A stretch of 64,000 nucleotides of DNA from assembly GCA_037178855.1 (NCBI GenBank), contig JASJZC010000006.1:2976001-3040000 (forward strand), written 5' to 3'. Source of the stretch: Oscheius sp. JU75. Taxonomy: Eukaryota; Nematoda; Chromadorea; Rhabditida; Rhabditidae. The notes under the pieces were generated by a model, which was not told the DNA's origin, did not search any database, and worked only from the letters and a program-made list of their open reading frames with translations. The translations under genes were made by a program, and so were the position numbers. Below, piece after piece: positions 44,995 to 54,702 of the stretch (position 1 is its first letter; each line of letters begins with the position of its first letter).

Positions 44995-45662
44995 ATGCTT
45001 CGTCTCTTTACTTTCGGCTCTCTTCTTCTGGTAAATGGTAAAAAAATGGAGGGGGATATAATCAAAAAAGGAATTACTAGTGTGGACACAGAGCATCCGT
45101 TGCTACCAGTGTCTGGCACCGAGAAACGCTGTCCAGTTGAGTGAGTAAGTTCCAAAATATACATTTTTTGTAGAGAATTATAGTTACTGTGTGGATACGA
45201 ACTTCTGTACCGGGACATACTGTTTCAAGGGGCCGGACACTACTTGTGAGTTTGAGGTTGACAGTAATACGGTCACTTGTCTTTTTTTATGGCTCTAGTA
45301 TTGTTTCTTGAGACTTGACATGTTTTGCACACTTGTAAAGAAGAAATGCTACAATTTCGCAGAGCATCGTAAAGCTAGAAAATGCTTCTTGTACATACTA
45401 TTCTAAAACATTTTCCAAGGTTTTCGACCAAGCTGAACACAATGGTGATGGCCAAAAGGCTGCAAAAATCACCCAAAGCGTTGTATAGCCTACCAGACTT
45501 CTTCAATTTAAGATTGTGGCAAGTACAGAATCAGAAACCGTGTCAATAACAGCTTCCGATGACCAGATTGTCTTTCCGCGGACTTTACAAATGTTTTCAG
45601 CCACTGGAATCGTTCATGGCTGCGTCAACACGCCTCCTATTGACCAAAAAGTTGGAAGTTAG
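44995..45662 (+). CDS. Ly-6/three-finger-like small secreted or GPI protein
   Basis: The signal peptide MLRLFTFGSLLL joins across an intron of about 66 bases to SIRCYQCLAPRNAVQL, then across a 33-base intron to NYSYCVDTNFCTGTYCFKGP, the Cys spacing of nematode Ly-6-type modules. A last exon near 45598 reads ATGIVHGCVNTPPIDQKVGS and stops at TAG 45660-45662. One or two middle exons (45470-45590) are uncertain. Likely extracellular. It begins 170 bases after the ints-2 stop on the same strand, which would fit an operon-like arrangement, but no spliced-leader site was proven. Confidence 0.6.
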
Positions 45663-46553
45663 TCAAAAACACTAACTGGAAGGGAATTGAGAGAGACTGG
45701 CAGAGTGACATTGACAGACACTGCCATAGATTGGCAGGACAATAGCAGTGACAGTACATTGCCAGATGCTGACAGTGAGAGTCTCCCTAATCCTTTTCAG
45801 TTTGCAAAGTCTACAACCGTTCCTCCGTCAAGCATAACTGTTACTGCAAGAATCAGGACTTTTGTAATCTCTCTCCCTTTCTCAGCTGGCCCCTTCTGTC
45901 AATGTTTCTCCTTTACATTTGAAAAAAAAACGAAGATGATCAGATCATCCTTTTAATCCATTCAATTTCTTCAAGGCTTGTGATTGCGTCGACGGGGGCT
46001 CCTTCGATGGTGTAGTTATGATAAAAGTCGGTGCGGTTGCGGTTGCTCAGTTGGATGCAGATCGGGAACAGGGAAACGAACCTCAGGACACAAAAGTTCC
46101 CTAAGGTGATGATGAGGTCCTGACTCGTCCCCACTTTGGCAAGACCGCCCTTCTTAAATACGGCTATGCGGTTGAATAGCGCCTCACACACGCCCATTCC
46201 GTGCGAGGACATCAGAATTGTCGCGTACTGCTTGACGGCGGTCAGGAGACGCCATATGTCACGTCTGGCCTTCGGGTCGATCGTCGCCTCGTCCAGAACC
46301 ATGATTCAGCCTTAAGAGTAGCATTGAGGTTGAATGAAGCAGTTGACAGTGAAAGACTGACAAACTGGGCAGTGACATTAACATCAATACTTGATTGTCC
46401 GAACAATAGTCTGGACAGGGATAGTTGGTAATCGACTTATAGAGACTGCTAACAACGGAAAAGATTTAACAATCAGTCAATATTTGAAACAGATAAAGGT
46501 CAAACATGTTCATCGCAATAAAATCTTGTCGAATATACATGCAATAGACGCTC
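45663..46553. other. Gap with ABCA fragment and GACAG-rich repeats
   Basis: 45690-45790 and 46310-46440 are rich in TGACAGT/GACAG words. The only coding-like content is the ABCA fragment at 45940-46302. Confidence 0.5.
45940..46302 (-). pseudogene. Orphan C-terminal fragment of an ABCA-type transporter
   Basis: An uninterrupted frame of 120 codons starts exactly at a Walker B-like MVLDEATIDPKARRDIWRLL, continues ILMSSHGMGVCEAL (H-loop His) and RIAVFKKGGLAKVGTSQDL, and ends in an ABCA-like C-terminal extension, stop at 45940-45942. The Walker A, Q-loop and signature motif are absent upstream, and there are no membrane segments. The Walker B/D-loop region reads LDEATIDP where LDEPTTGMDP is usual. 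It cannot bind ATP alone. The open frame and G/C-ending codons suggest either recent truncation or retained coding use. Confidence 0.7.
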
Positions 46554-48538
46554 TCACAATATCGTAAAACTCTGGCCAACAACTTCAGAGACAGGCGTCG
46601 AAGGAGCCGGATAGCTCGGCATCGGATGTCCGAAAAAGTTGTTGACTTGAATGATGTTGAACTGTGGGGGTAGAGGAAAGAATCCCTGGCTACCCTGAGG
46701 ACGGATGGGAATCCCGAACGGGAAGGGGCCTTTACCATTGTTGAAGTCGGGGTTAAACCCAGGGGGAACCTGGAATCTGGGAGGAAAGACGGGCTTTCCA
46801 GGAATAAAATAGGGAGCGGGACGAGGCAATGCCTTTCTCACGGACTGGAAAGCTTTCAGGGAATAGATTGGCTTGGGTTCTTCTCGGCTCCCTTCGGAAC
46901 TGGTGGAGGACACCTCCTCTTCCTCACTAACCACTGGTGGAGACGAATGGTTATCAATGACCGGCTGGAATTGAAAACTTGATGCAAAGGACTGGTAAGT
47001 TACCTTTTCCTCAGGTGCTTCAGGGGACCTAGAAGAAGACTCTTCCTCTTCGCTGATCAGCGGTAGAGAAGGACGAATGGGAGAGTCAGCCTGCAAAGAG
47101 TCCTAATGAGTTTGAGCAGTGACTGTCTCTTTGGGATCTTTCTGTTAATAAGATAGCGTCTCGGTTTCGAGACCAAGTCTCATCCAGTGATCGAACAAAA
47201 ACTTGTTCACCTGATGATGTATCGCCCGTATTGGCAACTGAGCAAGCTATCGGAGTTGTACCATCTAAATAAGTGGTCAAGTCCTAACCCGTACAGTCTG
47301 GGCTGCTGAACATTACGAACGAACAGCCGAACCGGGATCACGGAATCCAGACAATCTCGGAAGGACCAGTGTGATCTGACGACAGGGATAAGCCCAATCC
47401 TTACCTTAGCAGTAGGCTCAGGAGAACTGGAAGACGACTCGTCCTCATCGCTGACAGTCGGTATAGAACGACCACTAGTCGAGGAAGTCTGAAAATGGGC
47501 ATGAGTACAGAACACCGAGAAACCTTACCTTGAGCAGTTTCATCGCAACCGCATCCTTCCGTTTCTCTTCAATATCCACGAAAATATCCTCTGAGGGCAG
47601 TCCAGCCGTTCCATCCTTTAAGCGATCCCACATGGACGGATCGCTCAAACCGTAGGTTGCGGTATTTGGATTGATCTTCTCCATCGCAGTGATCATCTCG
47701 AACAGAGAGGAAGAAAGTTGAGGATTGAGACTCCATAGATAGCTGCGAGGTTCGTATGCTTCGTTCGAGGGAAACATTTTACGGAAGAGAGGCTTGGTAC
47801 AGATGACATTGCGGATGCTGTTCTTCCAATAGGATGAGGTAACGCAGCCGGAAAAGTAGTGTCTGGAAAAAGGGAATAGGTGGACTGCGTTTTGGGGGGG
47901 GGGACTCAGTAGGGCAAATGACACTGACAGGGAAGTGCGAAAACTTGATAGGCAGTTGATATTCACAAAGTAAGAGACTGACTCTACAAGTTGACAGAGA
48001 CGTTTGAAAAAGTAAGGACAAGACAGACTACAAATGCAACGCTATGGGAAAGACAGGTACAGTAATAGAGGTGGAAACAGTGGGACAGGGAAGCCAGAGT
48101 TGGAAAGAAGACGACGGATAGGGACAGGATGACAGAATGACCGGAACTCCTGTATAGGTTTCTATAAAGTCTTATAAAAGAAACCCACTTGGCAAATCGA
48201 TAGATGTCCCTGCTTGTCACCTCCTTCTTTGCATTGAAGATGGCCAAGCCCGCGATAACAGCATACGGTGTCATACTCCCTTTGACACTGTACTTCCTCT
48301 TCTTGCACTCCTTCGGGCTCGTCTTTGCGCCACCAACAAATTTGTTGACCTGAATGAGCCAAGAATAGTAGTCAAAGTGAGCATTCACCTAAAATTAAGC
48401 CATTAGATAGTTTCGGAAAGATCTCACCTCTTTCTGGACAGCTTTCGGCTCACACTTGATCGTCCCGCCTGCTGCAGCTGTTCCCAAGAGTTGAACCAGG
48501 TTGGCTGCGAGCTTAGGGTCGAAGAAGTTAAAAGACAT
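46554..48538 (-). CDS. Divergent forkhead-like (winged-helix) transcription factor, gene 2
   Basis: Starts MSFNFFDPKLAANLVQLLGT (48538). A forkhead-like domain spans two exons: TPYAVIAGLAIFNAKKEVTS, RDIYRFAKHYFSGCVTSSYW, KNSIRNVICTKPLFRKM. This matches the forkhead layout (PYxxIAxxAI, helix 2 IYxF, recognition helix WxNSIRxxxS), but the His that follows Arg in the usual NSIRH is Asn. A helical segment follows (LWSLNPQLSSSLFEMITAM). Three small exons then encode similar acidic-Ser units (PTVSDEDESSSSSPEP, PLISEEEESSSRSPEAP, PVVSEEEEVSSTSSEG), and the C-terminus is Pro-rich (RPAPYFIPGKPVFPPRF), stop 46554-46556. Nuclear DNA-binding is inferred. A paralogue lies at 51276-53287. Confidence 0.7.
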
Positions 48539-48974
48539 TTTAGTGGAGAGCAGAGCACAGGAGAAGATCCGAAGGAAAGTTTTTAGATGATTGAATCATG
48601 CTTAAACAGTTAGAAGCCGCGCGGGGAGACGAACACAAGCGGGCCGCTTTTCTCTGTCTCCATCAAGGCTGTAAAATATAGCCAATCGATTAGACTGTAA
48701 TTCACAAAGACCCTAAAAGCTCTAACAGATGCCCTCCTTCTATTATAAGCTTTCTGTAGAAAGAAAATTTGGGATCTATGCACTTTTCTGATAGCTTTTT
48801 TTTATAGTACTCTTTAGATGTATACAGTTTGGAAAGTTCATGGTTCATTGTCCTCAAAAGGAACATCTAGTCCTATCCCATATTCTGTCCCTAGGAACCC
48901 TGACACCTGATTAGAAAGGCTCAGAGTCTGGTGTGAAACAGTCAAGTAGACGAATCATGTCCTTCCGCAAACTC
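48539..48974. other. Intergenic
   Basis: Upstream sequence of forkhead-like gene 2 and 3' flank of the small membrane protein gene. No gene seen. Confidence 0.5.
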
Positions 48975-48988
48975 TTTATTGGACGAGC

Positions 48989-49641
48989 TCACTGGGCGAT
49001 CTGGTTGTTGGCCTGCTCTACGCTCTTGTTGATGAAATTCATCTTCTCGCCACGAGCCAGATCCGACTTGAGCGTCTGTTCCGGAGAATTGGGAAAACTA
49101 CTGCTGGGACTTCTATTACATCGACTTTTTCCTGACGTCCTGCTTCTCCGTTTCGTCCTTCTTCTTCCTGATCACCAACCAGTAGACGAGGAAGCCGACC
49201 TGTCCAGTCTTTTTGCCAGTGAACGAAGAGCCACTGCCTTCACCGCCGACAGATCTCGAGGTAAAATTCACACAGCCGGTCTCGTTTCCACTGCCACTAA
49301 ACTTTGCACCAGGCGACTCTTCTGTAGAAGCAGGAACTCTACTGGACCTACTGGAACTCATAACCACATCGATCGAAAGAGCAGAGCGGCTGGTCGGTAG
49401 AATCTCTGTCGTGGTGGTTGTTGTTAGGCTTGGGCGTGGTGGTTGTCGTCGTTGCGGTACTGGTAGTCGGGACAAAGATCTTGATGTCCATTTCATCGTC
49501 CTTCAAGTCCAGTTGCTTCTTCAACATTTCGGCCTCTTCTTTGGTCAGCTGCTTCTTGTTCCCACGGATTATCAGCTTCTCAATCTCACTGTCGCTTTGT
49601 CTTTGAGTGAAATTTGTTAATAAAATGAATATATTATACAT
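48989..49641 (-). CDS. Small Thr/Ser-rich single-span membrane protein, unrecognised
   Basis: Starts MYNIFILLTNFTQRQSDSE, a signal-like hydrophobic start, then a Lys/Glu helical stretch (KKQLTKEEAEMLKKQLDLKD). A probable 55-base intron in a Thr-rich region shifts frame into SALSIDVVMSSSRSSRVPAS, Ser/Gly-rich sequence, a short hydrophobic span QVGFLVYWLVI and a charged tail RKKKDETEKQDVRKKS. A 22-base GT...AG segment (49098-49119), if spliced, continues in frame to NFINKSVEQANNQIAQ with TGA 48989-48991. Nine bases further on is AATAAA (minus strand, 48975-48980), which supports the extended ending. If it is not spliced the protein stops at 49116. Lies between the two forkhead-like genes. Function unknown. 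Confidence 0.5.
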
Positions 49642-49825
49642 ACAAAGTCTTACACAAAATTTGTTTCTTTCTCCTTTCTATCAGTGTATATGCGAAAAGT
49701 GTTTTACGATTATCCGGGCTAGTTTGCCTCCAGCTATTTAGGACGCCCAGAGTATCTGCAGCATATGCTACTCGTCTCGCTACAGAAGAGAAGAAACTCG
49801 CACGACTCTTTACTTTTACCTGCGT

Positions 49826-50107
49826 GTGACTCAGAGCCGTTGCAACAAAATTTATCCATTATCCATCAAAACAGAAAGTGGGGGAAAATGTTTGATCACA
49901 GAGAAAGTACTGATGGCACCTTCTTTAGAAGTAGAGAGGACGAAGGTTAACTGTAGCATCATCCCCTGTCCGGAATTTGTCCTGAAAGAACCGATCCACT
50001 ATGCTTCAATGGTCAATTACCTGCACGTAGCTGGTGCAAGATATCAAGTTCGCCTTGATTGTTATAACGATGTCCCTGGATGCGTTGGAGACATCGTAGT
50101 TTATGGT
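49826..50107 (+). CDS. Possible exon of a Cys-containing secreted protein
   Basis: An open frame of about 94 codons reads KIYPLSIKTESGGKCLITEK, then VNCSIIPCPEFVLKEPIHYA, then LDCYNDVPGCVGDIVVYG, ending at a good donor GTGGGT. Four or more spaced Cys suggest an extracellular domain. Start and downstream exons were not found. Unrecognised. Confidence 0.35.
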
Positions 50108-50206
50108 GGGTTTCGAAAGCTGAGCCCCTCTTCAGACCATACTTCTCATCCACATTTTGCAGAGCACCAAAAGCCTAGACTCCAGTTTAGATTTTTTGGT
50201 TTCACT

Positions 50207-50620
50207 TCATTTACAGTGAACTGCCGGAACCTTGACAAATTTTTGATTGTCTCGTAAATCACGATCATTTTCCAGGATCCTGGAAATGAAGGATTTGAAA
50301 CTACTCGCGAAGTACTCACTCTTGAGAGTATGAGCAAAGTGAATCCTTTCCTCTTTCTTCTTGAGGATCGAGCGCACGTATGGAATATTGATGATACCAT
50401 CTCGCATAGCGATTCTCAGTAGTTGGCGGTACTTCTCCCAACAAACGACCGCATCTTTCTGATTCGTCATTCGAAGACCGATCCCCTCGATCTCTCTTCT
50501 CTGGAAGTCAATTTTGTGTACACATTAAAACGTGCTTACTGGGTTTTCCTTGAAGAGCGGGGGGAATCCAATGGTTTGATCAAGAAAGAAGATCTACTCC
50601 TCCCTATCCTGCTCTAAAAA
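50207..50620 (-). CDS. Uncharacterised protein, 3' exons
   Basis: Three exons join in frame with introns of about 39 and 41 bases: FLDQTIGFPPLFKENP, then REIEGIGLRMTNQKDAVVCW, EKYRQLLRIAMRDGIINIPY and VRSILKKKEERIHFAHTLK, then RILENDRDLRDNQKFVKVPA, stop at 50207-50209. Charged and helical, no membrane span. Upstream exons may lie at 50660-50950, where a frame reads MLYQQSLNKEAGAISGTIGE and another reads PPDFVMAQPNVIVPPERS before a stop, but I could not join them with confidence. Family unknown. Confidence 0.5.
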
Positions 50621-51123
50621 TTACTAGTTCTGAGAAGACTACTTCTAAACTAACTTGTCGCGATGACGCTCCGCTCTGGGGGCACGATTACGTTCGGTTG
50701 GGCCATGACGAAGTCTGGTGGAGCCAGAGCAATATCTTCTGAGTATAGTCACATTAGTGTGCTGAAGAGGAAAGGGCACTGAGGAAAGAGAGAGGAAGAG
50801 AAAATCAAGAAGGAAGAGAAGACAGAATGCTTATCACTGACCGAGCCACCCATTTTATAGGCACGTTCGCCTATGGTACCGGAAATCGCACCGGCTTCTT
50901 TGTTTAAAGACTGTTGGTATAGCATGGCATCATGTTTGGTAATGATTGTGCAATCTTCACTTACATCATGTTAGACAAAAAACTCGTAAAATGTAGAGGG
51001 TTCGGGGACGGTCTCTCAATAAGCACCAGATGATTGAAGATTTACAATAAAAACAATACAAAAAAAACAATACTTGCGCTGATATCTCTTTCATTGATCG
51101 GTGGAAAAACTGATGGGAATTTT

Positions 51124-51191
51124 GCCCGCTTAGCTCAGTCGGTTAGCGCTCCGTCTACAAAACGAGCTGGATTCTACTCCAGCGTGGGTCA
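51124..51191 (+). pseudogene. tRNA-like relic
   Basis: TTAGCTCAGTCGGTTAGCGC is an intact D arm, and GCTGGATTCTACTCCAGC forms a 5-base-pair T stem with an 8-base loop. The acceptor and anticodon stems are poor. A decayed tRNA gene. Confidence 0.5.
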
Positions 51192-51275
51192 AACCATTTT
51201 GCCTGTTCCCCAAAATACTTTCAGAGCAAATTTACTACAAATACTAAAGAAATAAATACACTTATGAGTATCAAA

Positions 51276-53287
51276 TCACAATGACTCGTAGATCATCGGC
51301 TCCGTCCTCGCTCCATATGACACGTAAGAAACTTGTGGTCGCGTCTGACAAGTTTCGAAAACTTGGGACGACGGTGTCACCAAATCATCCTGTCCAACTT
51401 TCATCTTTTCTGCGAAGGGCTCCACGAGGTACATCTTGACCATTTCACTGAAAAGCGAACTTGCTAGGTGCAAGGAGAGGCACTCACTCGATGTCTCCGT
51501 CAAAGAATTTCTTATTGGGAGGGAGTTGACATCCATTGATATCGTCCTGTATCTGCATCTGGCTGCGGTAGTGGTAGCAGGCCTGGAGGTACTGATGGTA
51601 CTGCTGTTGTTGTTGTTGTTGATAGTAGTGGTACTGGGCCAGTTGCTGCGGATTCTGGAATCAAGGTGTTAGACAATTTGAACTTTTCCTATTGGTTTTT
51701 TGAGAAATATAATTTGATTTAGAGCAAACCAAAAGCCGTGTGTTTCCTCCCTAAAATCTGACCAAGTCTCTTTTATAGATCCCTCATATTAGCTGAAGGT
51801 TTTAGAGAGCATCGTAGAGCCCTGATTATCGCGGGAGAGAGACTGCGAAATTTTTCAAAAATCCTTCCCCGTTCTATAGTGCAAACTTGCCCTATCTATG
51901 TTTGTTGGAGCCTCGAAGCGGTACTGTCTCGATTATCAGATATCTTTACAGCGAACAATGAGAAAATATGTGTGAGACTTATGAGCCTCCATGAGAGCCA
52001 CCCCGTTTCGGTTGCCCTATTGTTTTGATCAAGTATGCCTTACCATTATAGGTCTCATGGCCTTAATTGGCAACTCCAGAACCGGAGGAGGCGACGGGCT
52101 CTTCCTCTTACCCTTCTTTGCAACAAGTCCAGACTCTTCAAGTCGAGGTGACATCTAAATCCTCATTGAATAAAAAAGAATAAGTGGACTATACCGGGTC
52201 ATCCTCACTGGGCATACTAGGAGTAGGAGAGCTGATATTCCTGCTCTTCTCGTCAATGTCAATGGCGAAGTCCTTGTCGGGATGGCCGGCTATTCCTGCC
52301 TTGATGGCTGGCCACTGAGAAGGATCCGACATTCCGAAGAACTCGGGCTGTTTCAGCGTCTTCTCCACATCTTCGATGGCAGCCTCCAGTTTAGGTAGAT
52401 GGTCACGATTCCAGGTCCAGGTAGCACTGTTGTTGTGCTCTTGCTGACTCTCGATCTTTACGAAGAAGTCCTGTGTGCTGAGAATGTTGCGGATACTGTT
52501 CTTCCAGTGACTGGAGGTGACACAACCGGGGAAGTAGTACCTGAAAGTTTGGAGTTGTTATAGTCAACATGTCACTTTTGCTTGTCTGATTCTGTTTAGT
52601 CTGTCTCTCCCCTGTCCATCTCATGTAAGCCTTTTCCTATTTACTTGTCAACCTATCTTGTTCTATCAATCTGTCTTTGAAGAATAGAGAACGCGCAACT
52701 CACTTGGCAAAACGATAGATATCCCTGCTCAGAATAGGGCCTCTGGCGTTGAGAAGAGCCAATCCGGAGACGACAAAGTATGAGACATGAGCTCTGGCCA
52801 CCAACTCCCTCTTCTTTCTGGGTTGTCCGTTCCTCTTTTCGCCCTTCTTGCACTTATAGCCCTTCTGCTTGTAATTCTTCTTCGTATCCGTCTGGGTAGA
52901 CCGGAAAGGGATCCCGAGCTCACATTGTCGTCTCTGTTCCTCGTAGATCTTGTCCACAAAGTCGCTGATCTCACTTTTCTTCGCGTCGGGAGGGAGGAAG
53001 GAGGGAAGATCGACGTCCTGTATAACATTGAATGAGAATAGAATCAGCCTCAAACCTCGTCATTCTTTCCAATGTCGTTCAGATCAATGTCGGCGGGATC
53101 CCCGATCAGCTTGCGAACAGCCTGTTCGTCTTCCTTCCTCTGTTCCATAACATCTTCATTTCCATTGAGCTGAAAATTTGGATCTCTAACGAAAATAAAT
53201 GGAGGTTACCCATGGCTCGGTCGAGTAGAACCTCTCGTCCTTGATCCACATCTCGTAGTCCAAAGAGAGGGTCTTGAGAGGAGTCAT
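51276..53287 (-). CDS. Divergent forkhead-like (winged-helix) transcription factor, gene 1
   Basis: Starts MTPLKTLSLDYEMWIKDERF (53287). An acidic N-terminal region (QAVRKLIGDPADIDLNDIG) leads to a basic stretch and a forkhead-like domain: AHVSYFVVSGLALLNARGPI, LSRDIYRFAKYYFPGCVTSS, HWKNSIRNILSTQDFFVKIE. As in its paralogue at 46554-48538, the His of NSIRH is Asn. Downstream is a conserved block shared with the paralogue (GMSDPSQWPAIKAG against GLSDPSMWDRLKDG; DIDEKSRN against DIEEKRKD). The C-terminal half has Pro/Lys and Gln/Tyr-rich sequence (YHYYQQQQQQQYHQYL) and ends RTEPMIYESL, stop 51276-51278. Nematodes have expanded, divergent forkhead genes; the target is unknown. Confidence 0.72.
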
Positions 53288-54702
53288 TTCTTGGTAGCGA
53301 AAAAGAGATAGAATGATTCGAGAGAAGCGTACTCCGGACGCGAAGAATCCGAAGCGGTCGCGCCGACAGAACCCTTGGGTGGTCGCTTTAGAAGCTGGGT
53401 GTTCCTCAAATGAGTAAGTGTCAGAAAAAAACTTGATGAGAGAAAGAGTCACGAGCTGTTTCTACCGGAAAGATTGAAATAAACTAACTAAATTGACTAG
53501 ATTATCATCATTGGAACTATGCCAAAGCAGAATAGCGGAGAATGTTCCAATAACTGGCCAGTACCATCCGGCTGATTCTTGTTACTTCTAGAGCATTTGT
53601 GAAAATTTGAGAAGACGTGAAAGTTATAAATGTTGCTGAAAGTCAATCAGTGGCGAAGATGTTTAGGGGAACTCTCCTGATAAATAGATAAAGTAGTCTG
53701 AAGTAGCGTACTATTAGTCGAAGTTCCTAGTGACTCTATACCCATTCGCAGCCACCTTTTGCCAAGCTCATAACTGAACTACTGTTGAGAGGTTCCTAAG
53801 TTTGAAGCTTTGGTAACTCTATGAAATTTTCACAGGGTTGAATGGACTATCTGTTCTGTCCTGTCTATCTTGGGAGCTCGTTCATATAGTTCTGTTTTAT
53901 TCTCTTGTACATGGAGATCGATCTAGAACCACGGCAAACTAGAATAGATAACTGGCACAAAGAAGATCACAACAAGCAACACAAGATTTTTGGCAGTGAG
54001 TGCGATTGGTTAAAGCATTGAAACATAAGCTCTTCTTCTGTCACCATATACTCTGATGCCCAAAGTCGCGAGTATTCTTTCTTCCCATAGGGGTATCCGG
54101 TTCTGCCACTCGTCTTTCGGGCATTGCGGTGGTGCCGTGGATTATTCCAGCAGCACTATCGGAGCGGGAGGTACTGCGAGGAGTTCTCTGAAATTTAGGA
54201 TGGGGAACTTGTTCTTGTTTTTTTTATTCAATCTTCAAGGGTCAGTCGCTCATACTGTCAAGTTGGAGATTTATCACCATGTCGACCTGTCATCAATCAA
54301 TTCCTCTCATATAAGCTTGTCCTCTTATTTTCCTGTTCTATGTAAGATGTTAGCTGCTTATCGGGACTCTGTCTCCAATCCCTCTTTCATCCGTTATCTT
54401 CTTTCCCAACTTTAATGTTCTCTCTACCAGCCTGGCCTACTCATTTTGTACATGTCAATTGGTCATCCTGTCGAACGACCCGATTCTATCAGTCCCTCCC
54501 TTGGCCAGTCAGTCCTCGTCTATATAGTGTTCCAACAGTTTCCTCTTTACAAAACTGCCTACATCAATGCCTTCTTTTTTCTCTATCTATCCCCTTACAG
54601 GCGTTCGTCAGACAACAAAACTTCTACCTTCTCCTTCCAACGCTCACCTTAGTAAAAACCCTCATTTGTCATCGAAATTTAGACAGGTTATAACGAGACA
54701 GA
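53288..54702. other. Intergenic, pyrimidine-rich in right half
   Basis: 53288-54050 shows no gene. 54220-54680 is rich in CTGTC/TCTCTAT words on the plus strand. Plus-strand frames of 60-119 codons here follow this bias and look non-coding. Possible further 3' exons of mec-17 would lie near 54680-54700. Confidence 0.45.
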
